From Zhengitettix transpicula (Eukaryota; Arthropoda; Insecta; Orthoptera; Tetrigidae), in contig CM073590.1 of assembly GCA_037074705.1 (NCBI GenBank), positions 216,096,246 through 216,160,245 of the forward strand: a DNA stretch of 64,000 bases, given 5' to 3'. Positions within the stretch are counted from its first letter, which is position 1; each line of letters opens with the position of its first letter. Under the pieces are notes generated by a model. It saw nothing but the letters and a program-made list of their open reading frames with translations, made no database searches and was not told where the DNA came from. The position numbers and the translations under genes were made by a program. Below are positions 42,038 through 56,500 of the stretch, piece by piece.

Positions 42038-45000
42038 ATTAGGAGAATCCATTTAAGGAATTAATTCACATTCAAACTTGGATAGTGAGGAAGGATAGAA
42101 ATAAATAGGAGAAATAGGAGGATTGCGCTTTATTTGAATTCATATGCTCGGGCGAAGAATTACGCACATAGAAAAGCATATGTTCAAAGCAGAGAGAAGG
42201 ATGGAAGAGGAAGGAAAGACTGAAAAATATTTGACCCAGGCGGGACTTGAACCCACGTATTCTGCTTAGTACACAGACGCCTTAACCATCTCGGCCACCG
42301 GGTCAAGTTCCCGACCAGGCAAATATAGGCAGTCTTATTGTGGACAATTAATAGTTTTAGTGGAGGAATGGATAGAGTAGAGGGAATGAAGTATTAGGAG
42401 CTTCCATTAAGGAATAAATACAATATTAGGAGAATCCATTTAAGGAATTAATTCACATTCAAACTTGGATAGTGAGGAAGGATAGAAATAAATAGGAGAA
42501 ATAGGAGGATTGCGCTTTATTTGAATTCATATGCTCGGGCGAAGAATTACGCACATAGAAAAGCATATGTTCAAAGCAGAGAGAAGGATGGAAGAGGAAG
42601 GAAAGACTGAAAAATATTTGACCCAGGCGGGACTTGAACCCACGTATTCTGCTTAGTACACAGACGCCTTAACCATCTCGGCCACCGGGTCAAGTTCCCG
42701 ACCAGGCAAATATAGGCAGTCTTATTGTGGACAATTAATAGTTTTAGTGGAGGAATGGATAGAGTAGAGGGAATGAAGTATTAGGAGCTTCCATTAAGGA
42801 ATAAATACAATATTAGGAGAATCCATTTAAGGAATTAATTCACATTCAAACTTGGATAGTGAGGAAGGATAGAAATAAATAGGAGAAATAGGAGGATTGC
42901 GCTTTATTTGAATTCATATGCTCGGGCGAAGAATTACGCACATAGAAAAGCATATGTTCAAAGCAGAGAGAAGGATGGAAGAGGAAGGAAAGACTGAAAA
43001 ATATTTGACCCAGGCGGGACTTGAACCCACGTATTCTGCTTAGTACATACATACTCATATGGACTTGTGCAAGTAGGGGTGGCAGGTAGGAAGGGCACTA
43101 TTTGAAGGATGTTAAGTACAGGGCTTTGCCTGGAATGTAAGACATGTAGGAAGGAGAGTTCCCAGAGATTGAGTTAAAGAATAATCTGTTCCTCACACAA
43201 TATTGTTTACACATTTTTGTCAGCAAATCTTTTATGGATATTTATAATCTAAAGGAAAGAGAGACAGCGGCTTCTCTTGAAATTAACAGTTGGTCCAGTT
43301 GGACTAAGCAGTAAAAATATCAGCTTCTGATGAATTGGGGTAGGGCTTTAAGAATGGTCAAAATTGTTTGTGTTGTGGCTTTGGGTTTGAGCAGCTACTA
43401 GAACAACTATGCTGGGTTGCAAACCTTGTTGTAGGAACAGATACAATGCCTGCCCTATCTTACAACACACCACAATCTTGCAGAATCACAAAAACATAGA
43501 AAATCAAGGAAAACTTTACACAATATACCAAAGTAACTGTAGACAGGATAGTTTGATAGTGCAGTGGTGCTTAGCTATGAGTTCAGCGTGGGGTTGTCTG
43601 GTTTTGCTGATACAGAAAGCAGGGCAGAGTTTGCAATTTATTTGGTAGATGATGTGGAAGGAGAGTTATGTAATGTTTTCTTTGATTCTGTTGGTGTCTA
43701 TTTGTAGAGGATTTTGGAGAATTGTAGTGGGCTGGAATTGTAGTGGCACCTGTTCCTACCGCAAGGTTTTAACCTGGTTGAAGTAGGGGGATTTTTGGGT
43801 GGGCCTGCAACAGTGGATAAGGATATTGCGGAGATTGGGAGGACACTTGAAGACAACCTGAGGGTAGGTGGGGAATATTATGTGAAGTATATTTCTAAGA
43901 TCTGGGTTGGATTACGTCCAGTGTAGACCAGTCCGAGATTGGAGTTGAGTTTTTGTAGTCAAGGGTTTGGATTAGACTTTGTTCCTTGTGTTGAGCAAAG
44001 ATGGATTCAGGTAGTTGGACAGTGCATGGGATATTTGTTTCTGGAGGAGGTTACTAGTGTATCAAAGCATTGAGGATACAGTTAGTGTAGGTGGTGAGAT
44101 TGTTCCAAGTAGAGCAAATTTGAGCTCCCTTGAGGGCTAAACTTTATGGGAGGGAGCATTTGGTACCTTTTGGGTGACATCTGGTGATGTGAAGATATTA
44201 GGTGAGGGTGGGTTTTGTGTGGGCTGTATAATTATAGCTTGTGAAAGAATGTTTTGGGGTTAAATTGTATATGTTTTTCATGTGTAACTCTTTCACTGAT
44301 GCATAATGTAGTAGCAGTTGGTTGTGTACCATATATTAAAGTCTCAAGTTGATTTCAGAGACAGTGCAACATCAGCCAAGTTCCATTTAGTTGACTTAGC
44401 TGGATCAGAAAGACCAAAAAAAACTCAAGCAACAGGAGAAAGATTTAAAGAGGGAGTTAACATTAACAGAGGACTGCTAGCTCTTGGCAATGTTATATCT
44501 GCTTTGGGAGATGAACAACAGAGAGGTTACATATCCTACAGAGACAGTAAATTAACACGTCTCCTTCAAGGTATTATTTCTTTATATTATTCAACAATGG
44601 TATTGTTGATTTGATTTGTATTTAGTGTAGAAAATAATAGTTGTGTTTTGTAGATGTAATTTTGTTTAGCTTGATACATATAATGTACTGAACCATTTTT
44701 ATTTAATTCTACAGATTCACTTGGTGGTAATTCACTCACTCTGATGATAGCATGTGCAAGTCCAGCAGATTATAATTTAGAAGAGACATTAAGTACATTG
44801 CGCTATGCTGACCGTGCACGTAATATAAAAAATAAGCCAATTGTTAATGTTGATGCAAAAGTTGCTGAAATTACTAAATTGAAGCAAGAGGTAGGTATTT
44901 CTGCAGATTTTATAGTTTTTTTTTGGTTATTTGAAATAAAAGTTTTAAAAGTTCATTAATTTTTAAAAACATAATCATTGTAAATTGTAAACAAGAAGTC

Positions 45001-48000
45001 CTCTAACATGTTACAGTAATCTCAATAGAGAATATAAGATGCCACTTGCCTTTCCTTACAATATATTTAACAACTGGTTCCTGTCCTGTCCTGACTATTA
45101 TATTGGTAAAATGAAAAACTTGGAATTGAATACAATTGCAACTCAGTTAGTTTAAACAAAACTCTATTCTAATTTTTGGTCATGGTTTTAGCCACAGTTC
45201 CAGCAACTTTTATTGTTGTATTTTGCCTATTATTCTAGTGACTCTATCCTACTAACTTTCTTAATTCTAACCATCATTTGGAAATAACCCTTTACTTTAT
45301 TCATTCCACTTCTACACATAATAAGATTGACTATATTTGTTTGGTTTGGTATTTGGGTTGGTAGCTTAATTTGTAAAGCCTCTGTGTACAGAGCAGATTA
45401 TCTGGGTTTAATTCTCAACTTGTACGAATATTTTTAGTATTTCCTTCTTCCTTCCTTCCCTCTCTACAACTTGAAGATATGCTTTTCTTTGTATGTAATT
45501 CTACCTCGCAGCATATGCTTTTCTTAAATATATATCTTCCTTTGTAATTAAGGGGGCTCAGGCCCATGAAAATGTTGAACTTTCATCTAAGTCAGACTGG
45601 ACCATCTGTTAATTTCATGGTTGTCTATATATATGTGTTACACTGTCTCTTTCAAGGAAAGGTCACAACAATTAAAAAGAAATAACAGAAAAATACGTAC
45701 ACACACAAACCCACATTCAAACAAACACATTGAATTAAAGGAAAGAATAAGAAATTAAAAAGTAAACTGTAAATGAATGATAATAGGGAAAGGATAGACC
45801 AGAATGTATAATAGTAATTATTATAACACTTATATAATAGTATGCTGAAACAAGATTTCAACACATCACAACCACTGCCACAATGACCATTATATTAAAA
45901 ATTAGTGTGTGTTGAGTCCAGGACTTTGCCTAGATTGTAATATATGCTGAAGGAGAGTTCCCAAAGATGGAGTTCAGCATCCGATGTTGTTGTAAGGCTT
46001 TGAGGGTCAGTGTGTGGCATTGGTCGAATTTGTTGAAGTTGTGGTGCAACATTATTTCATAAATATTAGCCAATATTAGTTATTTTAATAAATGTGTAGA
46101 ATTTTAAAGGCATACTCTTCTTTCAGCCAGGATATCTATGTTACTTTAATAATGTAGATTCTTATGTCCTCCACATATTTATATAATTTATTATGTATAT
46201 CACTGACTACGCCGAGTCTCTAACAATGCATTGACTCTATCTTCCAACGTATCTGTAATACTTATAAGGTGTTATAATATTATAATATAAATTTGTGTTT
46301 ATTAAATAGTATCTTTTTTCACATTTATTGCCAAATTTTGGATCTCATATGCAATATTTCACTAATAAATCTTGAAAATGACTACATTCTTTGTCTAAAA
46401 TTTTACTAATTTTCCTATGAAAATTATATTTATTTAAATGTATGTGTTTGGACATGACTAATTTTTAATGTTGATCTTAAGATTTTTTCATGTTATTTAA
46501 TTCAGGTTTTCAATGAGAATTTTGTTTGTACAACATTTTGTTTGTATAATAAGAATTACAGTCCTAACAATTAATTTTGTAAACTACATTATTCCTATCC
46601 AAAATGTTAATATCATCTTTAATATTTTTGACTAGGTTTAAATTGTTGGAAGATTTGAAAGTAATGCGAATGATGTAATTATCGACCAAATCAATCAGTT
46701 AATTGAATCTTATAAAAAAAGAACAAGAATTATTAATTAGGTACTTATTTTACAATCTGGTAAATAAGGCAGTCAAATTATTTCATTAGTGGGGCCATGA
46801 AGATATCGAAATTATTAATATACTTTTAAATTCACATCCTTTACAGTTTATTTACAATGCCAGAATTAGAATGGGTTACATTTTCTAAACACAATGTTTT
46901 ATCAACTAGCACTGCTGACATATTTTAGGTGAATACAACACTGCATATATATTTCTTTAAGTGCATCATTATAATTATTTATATAACATCTATTTTTGCT
47001 AATATTTATGGAATAATGTGGCAAATTAGGAAATTGTAAGTTAAATGTATTTTATATTAAAAAAACTTTTGTCAACACTTGTTTAAAATATAACTTTCAT
47101 TTAAATTTTAGGATCACACCATTCTATTAGCTTTAGTTTCCTTGTAATCATCTCCCAATTTATCTTTTGTCACTGCGATAAATTATATCTGACAAATTTG
47201 GCTGTGTTCATGCATGCATTAAGTCTTGAAGTCAGATAAATACATCTATTACTTTTGCATATTTTTGGCTTGTAATAAGTTATTATTTTTCTTTATAATT
47301 ATTTATTTTAAAAAATAGGTTCAACAACTCAAGCTAGAACTTAATTCTCAAAATGGAAATGGTTTTAATTATCATGAGTCAATCAAGCTGAAAGAAGAAA
47401 ATGAAATACTTGTTACTAAGAATCGTAAACTGACTCAAGCCTTGAATGACATGTTCAATGAAAACACAAACTTAGTTGAAAGAGCTCTGCTAGCTGAAAC
47501 TGCAAGAGACAGAATGAAAATTAAACTGTGTGAACTGCAAGCACAATACGGTAATGCAGTGGAAAGTCTAAATCAAACTTTAGATCCCAACACTTGTCCA
47601 GCATCCTTCTATGAGCAGCTTCAAACACTTAAAGAACTGCAACTAAAAATTCAAGATTTACAGGTAATTATTGAATTCAAATATGTTTAGAAAATTTTGA
47701 TCAATTGCTGAAAATTCTCTCTTGATTTAGGCTGATCAAAAGCGTGCTGAAGAAGAAATTCTCAATCATGAAATATCTAATAATAATAGAAGTGAAGGAC
47801 CTGTAAATGATGTAGAATATGATGAAAAATCTCATTCTACTCACCACAAGGACTTAGATGAACACCATGAAGCGTACACTTTTCAACAAGCTGCACTTAG
47901 TAAAGAATTGCAGGTATTTTTGTGCACATATATAATCTGGATACAGATGTAATAAAAATACCCAACTATTATATTTTACTCTGTATCACTTCGAGTGAAG

Positions 48001-51000
48001 AAAATGGGTTAATAACCAAAGAACAGAATGGTGCAGTGTGATTAAAATTAGATATCACTTCGGGTTTCTGTGTGAAAGGAGGCGCTGATGCCACGTACAC
48101 ATTGTTGTAAATGGTCTTTTAAAAATAGAATTTCAAATCTGTTCATAAATTTCTTTATAAAATATAATACATCTTAGTGAATGTAGATTTTCATGGTGAA
48201 TTTGTTGAATGTAGATTACTTGGGTTTCAACCCAGGTTATATCCTTGTGAAAAACAATCTTACAATAGGTGAGTGCAGGTGACTGATGCCAAAATCATGT
48301 CTGCTCTATTTGTGTAGGGTTCCTCGCTTCTCTCCACAGGCTCTGCTGTGGACCTGATTGGCTGCTCATCTTCATTCATTGCGTAGGTCACTTGTAGTTT
48401 TCTTCTGATTATTTAATTTAATTGATGCAAGAATGATGGAGTCCCAGGCCTTCCTGAGGTTGAACCCAGTATTGCAGTTCACAAGGTTTTCCAAGGCTCT
48501 AATTCTTACAGCTTCTGTAATAATGCTGTTCCATCAGCCTCTGGTATGGTACATAATTCTCGTTTTTGTGAAATCAATTTTGGGTCTGGTCATTAGGGCA
48601 TGTTCCGCTACAGCTAATTTTGTATGCAGTTTTAAGCAGATACCTCATGCTTGGAACATCTATTCTCAACTGTGCAAATTATTTCATTGATCTATTTTAG
48701 TCTGCAGTTGCATAGAATTTCATAGATTCCGCTTGTTTCCTGGCCGATGTCATCTTTTACCGATTTTAATAGATTCTGGAATTTTGTTTGTGGCCTGAAA
48801 AGGTCTTAATCTTGTGTTTTTGTAGGAAATCTTCCAATTCTAAGTGTTGTGCTCCTAGTATAGGGAAGAAACACTGTTGCAATGCATGATGTCTCTTGTG
48901 TTTTTCAATTTCTTTTTGAATTTGGATTTCCCAAATCATGTATCCATTTTTCCTAAAAGTTTCCTTCAGGTCTGCTATTTCCATTGGAACACTTTCATTG
49001 TCGGAAATAGCCAGAGCCTGTATAACAGTGTGGAAAGTACAGAATGTTTTTGTGCCAGGATGGAAACTACCAGCATCTGTGTGTGTTCCCTTTCTATAGA
49101 CTGCATATCCCAGTTTTCCATCTGGCTTCCAATAAATCTGTAGGTCCAGACGGGGGACAGTCCTGTGCTTCTTGTCGTAAATTTGATATTGTCATTGATT
49201 GAGTTGAGGTGGGAGAGAAATTCCTCCAGTGCTCATAACCTGTGTGGCCATATTATAAATGTATCATCCACATACCGGTAAAAGCACTTTGGTTTCAATA
49301 CAGAGGTGTTGAGGGATTTCTCTTCAAAGTTCTCCAAGTAAAAGTTGGCCAGTGCTATATGTTCATAGAATTCCCCTTGAAAGATGTTGTCAGTACATGT
49401 TAGAAGAGTGCTGTAATTTGTGGAGTAAACCGTTTCTCCAACAATTTGATGGTTTTATCGATTGACATCTATGTAAAGAGCGAAACCATGTAAAAACTAA
49501 CCATTATATCACTGGGTTCAACCTCGGTAAAGCCTGGGACCTCATTATTGCAACAATTAAATAAAATAATGAGTTCACTACAAGTGAACTACTTACTCAA
49601 TGAAGGAGAGTAGCAACCAATCAGGTCCTGGCAAGTCCACAGCGTAGCCTACTAGAGGGGAGCGAAGAACCATATATAAATAGGGTGGAAAAAGTCTTGG
49701 CATTTGTCACCCGACAATGATGGAAGTAATAGCTATCGAAAAGTTCTGTTTCACACACGATATAACCCAGGCTGAAAACCAAGAAATCTACATTAAAATA
49801 ATAAATCTGTGTTGAAAGTATACTTATTACATCAATAAATAACTGAATAACAACATGAAATACTGCACAACATTTCTGCAATCTTGATTATAATATTTTA
49901 ATCAAGGTTTGCTGGCATTTTATTTGGAAAGATCTGTGCATTGGGAAAACTTGGTGTTAAGAGGCACAATAAGGAGGAAATGGGGATGATGGGAGGAACA
50001 GATATTGGGGGAGTATGTAATGCCAGTTAGTAGGTGGGGGTTAGAGTTAGGTTATTCCCGAGTATGATGTCAATTGGCAGTTTTTGATTCTGTAGTTGGA
50101 TTTGGGCGGTGAAGTGGCTATTATGACTTGGTGGATTTATGAATGATGGTAGAAATTAGGGGAATTTCAAGGTATTTGTGGAGAACTAAGTTGTGAAGAT
50201 ACCAGGGGGAATTTGAAATTTATCTGAGAATTTTGTTTTGTTTAGAATGGATTTTGTAGGAGTTGGAATAAGGGGTGGATCCCCATATGGCACATGAGTG
50301 TGATCATATGGGGTGGATTATGGATAGATAGAGGAGTCTTTTGGTGCTAGGGGATATGAGAGATTTTCTGTTGAGAGAGAGAAAAATGTTATTCTGTTAT
50401 TGATTAATATTTGCTTTTGATTCACTATTCTCTTGCAAATGGTTGATTTTAGATACATTACAATGTAGTTTTAGTTCATTGCTTTGTTTTTCCTCTAACA
50501 TCAAATTTGGTTATTTACAGGAACTTAACAAAGCTCTTGCTTTGAAAGAAGAATTAGCTACTCAACTGAAATTGAATGCAAACCAAATATCAAATATTAA
50601 TAATGAATTTGTAGAAAACATGAAAGATCTGGAACATCAAGTAAATGTCTTACAGCAAGAAAAAGATGACCTTGTTCAAGCTTTAAAGACTGCCCAGTCA
50701 AACACAACATGCAAGTAAGGATGTGTATAATATTTGTGTGTCCTTACAGATAATCACCGTTTGACCATAATAATTTTTCTTGTATAGGTTGGGAGACCAA
50801 AAAAGAAAGAAGCTCCAAGAATTGGAACAAAAAATATCTGCTTTAAACAAGAAGATAACAGAACAATCAAAAGTCATCAAAATGAAGGAAAAGTCTGAAG
50901 AGAAAATTTCAGCATTATTCAATGAAATTCAGGTATATTTCAAGGATCTATTTGAATGAGCAATCCTAAAATTTTAATTTAATGTGTAATGTTTTGTAAG

Positions 51001-53567
51001 CACTCACAACTTGCAAACATTTAATATAGCATTATTTGATTATAAAGATTTTTCTTAAATGTAATACTGTCACACACACATATGGAATAAGGACATATAA
51101 TTTGAAGTAACAATGCTATATTAGCAAAAAGTTACAAATGATTGAAAAGTGTATAAATTATCATGTAATGTGGGATCAAGGTTTAAAAAGGGATATTGTG
51201 AGATTTATTAGCATGTTGTAAAGTGATGAATATATTGAAAAATCAATTACAGGTTATTAAGATTGTAAGAAATTCCTTCCGTTCATTTCTGTATGTCAAA
51301 TTATTGTTTGAACCTAATGTTTTGTAACTTATGATTACTTATCCACAAATAGATATTGCAGTGTTTCAGTAAAATATAAACTATGGGTTGCCATATGATG
51401 GAGTTTGTTATAAATAATAATTATGATTAATATTTAATCTCAAATTATTTTACCATTAAGGAAAGTTGTATAAGCAGCATTATTTGACTAAAAGCAAATG
51501 TTGAATTAATTCATTTTACGTTCATTATTTTTTTTTTTGCAAAAGGATTATTATGTCATAAACCCATTTTATGTTATTGCTGTGTTTACATCTTGACAAT
51601 ATTTTCTGATTTTCTAATTTGATATCCTTGCTTTTAATGTTTTTATGGACTGTCAAATAACGTAATTTACTGCAATGTTAACCTTTTTTTTCCATATTTG
51701 CACAGCAGTATTTTGTCTGTTAAGCATAGGCCAATTTTTTATTGAAACACTAGCTTAATATTCCTGATTGATTACCGTGATATTTTTTAAAATACTTAAA
51801 AAAAATTTTGTTCAGAATATGAAGAGTAATAAGGTGCGTTTAATTCGACAAATGCGTGCTGAAAATGAAAGATTCCGATTATGGAAGCTGCAGAAAGAGA
51901 GAGAGTTAGTTAAACTTCGTGATCAAGATCGTCGTCACCAATTTCAGTTGAATAGAATGGAGAGATTGCATTCTAAACAACAGAATGTCCTAAGAAGAAA
52001 AGTAGAAGAGGCCGCTGCTATTAATAAAAGACTCAAGGTATTTCATTGTTACTTGCTAAAATTTGTAAGTCTTGTATGAATTATAATCCTCACATTTTTA
52101 GACTAATTCCTAACATATAGGAGGTTCATCTTAGCTATCTGACAAAACAGTGTTGACACATCCAGACTATAATCAATAAGCAACAATATGCACAAATACA
52201 CTGACACTCTACGCCTGAAAAACAACTACTACTCACACTGCTTACAATTACTTGTAACATTTCAATTATTTCTCTTTCTTTCTTCTCCCAACCAATTATT
52301 TTGATAGTCTTGTCATCCATAGTATGTATTATATGTGCAGGTGTGTATGTATGTATATTTCAATAATCAATATTGTTTAATTAAATTTTAAATGAAGATA
52401 AACATAAATTTTGTAATAAACAAAAATAAAAGTTAATTTTATATATTTTGCTTCACATTTTGTAATAAACAAAAATAAAAGTTAATTTGATATATTTTGC
52501 TCCACATTTTGTAATAAACAAAAATAAATGATAATTAAATTTATCTGTACATACGCCCCACGTTGAGGTGCCAATTTTGTAATAAACAAATTAAAAGTTA
52601 AAAATGAAAGGATTGAAATGAAAACAATTTAAAATATAACAAAACTAATTTAATAAAACAAATTTTTATCATATTTGAAATTTTGCAAATTGATATTGTT
52701 GTGCCATGGCTTCATTTTCAGGGCCGTCTATTGGGCCGCCAATAAAGATAGTTACATAAATGACAATTAAATATTACAAAGCAAAAATATTGCTGACCTA
52801 AATTATTATTATTTTAAATGAAAAGATCGCAATCTGAAATCTGTCGGTAATTATATTCACACTTCAAAGTTTACAAAATTCTTTTTATTTACTTTACCAT
52901 TTTCTGGTCATCTGGGCTCGATCTCACTTGTTGTTTTTTTAAAACACATCACAAAAAGGCCATATTTCACTGAATTTAAAGATATTTAAGTTTGCAAACT
53001 CAAATCACTTTCTGATCCTAACTGTTGATAACTTTGTTTGAACAATCACAGTTGATACCCTTATTTTCTAAAACTGATAATTACTCGAACATGGCAATAT
53101 GCGAAATATAATTCCAAACTGGCAACTTGCAATTAAAAATACCGGGGACTTTTAATACAACATTTCTCAGCTTCCAAATCACACTTGCTCAGTCGTGGTA
53201 CCAGGCACTCTGAATATGGACTTCTCAAAACACACCTTCCTCAATCCTCCTCCGAGCAACTCTGAATATGTACTTGTCTCAAAACACACCATCCTCAATC
53301 CTCCTCCGAGCAACTCTGAATATGTACTAGTCTCACCATGAATTGACCCAGCCAGCATGTCTGGGTCAAATATTTTCAGTCTTTCCTCCTTCCTTCCTTC
53401 CTTCTCCCTGCTTGAACATATGCTTTTCTATGAGTGTGATTCTATGCCTGAGCATATGAATTCACACAAAGTGTAATCTTCCTATTTCTCTTATGTATTT
53501 CTATGCTTCCTCACTATCCAAGTTCGAATGTGACTATGCCACCAAATTAGTTCCTATTCCTTAATAT

Positions 53568-53599
<32 letters not shown>

Positions 53600-56500
53600 G
53601 ACACACACACAGAATGGAGTCATTTGTATGAAAATGAAATAGATAGTTTGTGGCTTACCTGAAATTGAAACAGAGGAGCCACACTGGACTGAAGGATGTT
53701 CTTCAAATTTTCGGAGACTCTCTTTCCTTTTCATACCAATGATCTCAATTGTTTCGACAATGTCATATCCTTAATCGTGTTTATATTGTAATGTAGCCGC
53801 TCCGCTACCCTCCTTTCATTTTTTCGTTGATTATTCTAGTTTGGGCGCCAGGTAATTTTTTTGAGAAAATCACCAAAACAACTTTATCTCTTTCATAATT
53901 TTATTTAATCGAACATGAGATATAATTTAACTACAGGGTGTGGTTTATAAAACTTTTAAATCTATTTGGAGCACGCCCATCCTCGGTCAAGTCCAGTCTG
54001 GAACTGACCATTACGCTTCTGCCCTTGGCCGGCCTAAAACAACATCGCATTTCTGGCACCTGCATAAACACAACTACTGCAGTCACCCCCGCCAAGGGCG
54101 CTCGACCGCACCTTGCAACAATCATGTTACATATTCCCCCCCTCCAAAGAACAAAAATTGGCTGACCGTAGATATCCATAAAATACAGCCACATATTCAT
54201 ATATTTTTTTTCACATAATACTAACATAAACAACCACTTGACCACGCCCTGATAACCAATTAATACAATTACACAATTTTTACAAATACCTTCTTTTCAT
54301 GTTTAAAAAATACAAAATTTATACCTGTTTGGAACATAATACTCATACATTCTTTTTGACAATAATTTTTCCAAACTATTCCTTATACAATAATCCTTTT
54401 CCATCAGCTGTTTAGATGTCAAATTTACAATGTTTTTATTAATCCGCTGATTGACCAATACAATCCAAAAGCAACAAAAGTTTACTCTATATTTTTTTAT
54501 ATAAACCATAATTAACATCATTCTCAGATACAATATTTACACTGAGAATGTTCGCCAAATTGTAATAACTGTTGCCTCCTCCTGGCTTACAGGGAATTCC
54601 CACACAAAAATATTTCACCAAATACTTCCACTTTCTTTGCAACATTTCACTGTCTTTATCTATTTTTATATCCTTCCATACATTCATCAAATACTAATCA
54701 TCTACATTTAGTTTTCGGTTATTTGTATAACCCAAATTGACAGGTGTTTGAATTACATTTTTCACTCTCCTGTCAGCCACACCATACCAATTATTACTTC
54801 CTTTATTCATGCATTCCTCAAACATACACATCTTTTTTCTGTGGGGAGTGATAAAAATCAAACCTTCTTTACACACAAAAATTTTCTTTTTCGGACTTAA
54901 TCTATAATACCCCTCCTTAAAGTTTACACACTTGTATTTATTTTTGGTAATTTTTCCTTTTGTTACATTTTGTGAGATGTTCTTTGATCTACATCCACTA
55001 CTTTTTTCCTGATTAATGGGTTTCACAATTTCCCCATTTTCTAGCATTTTCTCTTTTAAATTATTAGCAAGTTTATGCAATTCACTATCGCTAAGAAGCT
55101 GTTTCTGGACCAAATTCTCTTTACCTCCTACATTTAATTTATTATTCCCTTCCTCCGATTTTCCATTTTGAGTCACTATTTGATCCTGCAAAATATTTTC
55201 TTTTACTTCCGGCTTCGCACTCTCAACATCAACCTTATCTCTGAAGTCATCACATTTTACATTTAAATCTTCCTCTACCTTGTCAACCTTTCCATCAATT
55301 AATACATCCATTCTTTCATTTATTACATCAAACTTTCTACTTATTCCACTTACTACATCAACACATCCGTTTAATAACTTAAGATTTACATTTAATAATT
55401 TTAAACATTTATCCCACATATCCAATTCTGCCTCATTATTTCGTTCTGCCATTGCTATTAGAACTATAAATGACCCCACAACACCAAAAAATTAATTAGA
55501 TTGTCACCAACCTGTTTTTGTTTATTGCTTATTGCAGCACTTCACAAACACTTTCACTCACTTTTCTTCCGACGACGAAGAACCCAGGTTTTTTTTCTTT
55601 TATTTTTTCCTCACGTATCAGATCTCGTCCTCGTGTGCTCCAGAACTTCGATCCCGCGTGTACTCAGCAACCTCGTTCTCAATTCTGCTCCCTGATCCCG
55701 CGTGCTCCATCTAATTACCGTTCAGGCCCAGCGTTGGCTCGCCATAATGTAATGTAGCCGCTCCGCTACCCTCCTTTCATTTTTTCGTTGATTATTCATG
55801 TTTGGGCGCCAGGTAATTTTTTGGAGAAAATCACCAAAACAACTTTTTACTCTTTCATAATTTTATTTAATCGAACATGAGATATAATTTAACTACAGGG
55901 TGTGGTTTATAAAACTTTTAAATCTATTTGGAGCACGCCCATCCTCGGTCGAGTCCAGTCTGGAACTGACCATTACGCTTCTGCCCTTGGCCGGCCTAAA
56001 ACAACATCGTATTTCCGGCACCTGCATAAACACAACCACAGCAGTCACCCGCGCCAAGGGCGCTCGACCGTACCTCGCAACAATCATGTTACAATATATA
56101 TTTATATAATTGCAATATTGGTATGGAGAGGACAGAGAGATAGGTTGTGGCTTACCTGAAAGTGAAGTGCGGTGTCACCTTAAGGTACCTTTTATTGTTA
56201 AATTTTGGGCGCCAATTTGTAATAATCACAAATAATACACTTTTAATTAAAACCCAGGTTAAAATTGGCAACATGTTGAGGATGCCAAGTTGTAATATTT
56301 ACTTTTATATACTACCAGTTTAGCCCCACTTTGGAGTGTCAATTTGTAATAATATATTAAAATAATACGTGACACAAGCAGTTTAAACAAAAAATTATTA
56401 TTTATTAAGCGCACATTTTACTTTTGCACAAATAATCCAATGAAATTTTACATCAGTTCTAATTGATTTTCAGGGTTGTTTACTGGGCCTTTAATAAAAC

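Larger units (their letters stand above)
42033..43046 (-). repeat. Tandem array of a 387-bp SINE unit, 2.6 copies
   Basis: Units start at 42033, 42420 and 42807, each opening ACAATATTAGGAGAATCC, and look identical where compared. The third stops at about 43046 inside its tRNA-like head. Head-to-tail repetition with a constant period is unlike ordinary SINE dispersal and suggests unequal crossing-over, rolling-circle copying, or an assembly artefact. Confidence 0.92.
53787..56093 (-). mobile_element. Complete small LTR retroelement, minus strand, 2.3 kb
   Basis: Two 345-bp LTRs (53787-54131 and 55749-56093), both beginning TGTAATGTAGCC and ending AATCATGTTACA, flank 1.6 kb. A polypurine tract next to the left LTR and a PBS-like TGG sequence next to the right LTR set the orientation as minus. 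Possible target duplication ATAT, in AT-rich flanks. Internally there is one ORF of 261 codons and no reverse transcriptase, so it is non-autonomous or internally deleted. The LTRs differ at only a few sites, pointing to fairly recent insertion. Confidence 0.88.

Noticed and set aside
42232..42692. Two functional tRNA genes
   Set aside because: The cloverleaf-like sequences are embedded in 387-bp repeat units with a SINE body and recur elsewhere in decayed form; a SINE head explains them better.
55280..55757. Plus-strand ORFs of 60-79 codons
   Set aside because: Antisense or leader sequence of the minus-strand LTR element; composition mirrors its coding strand.
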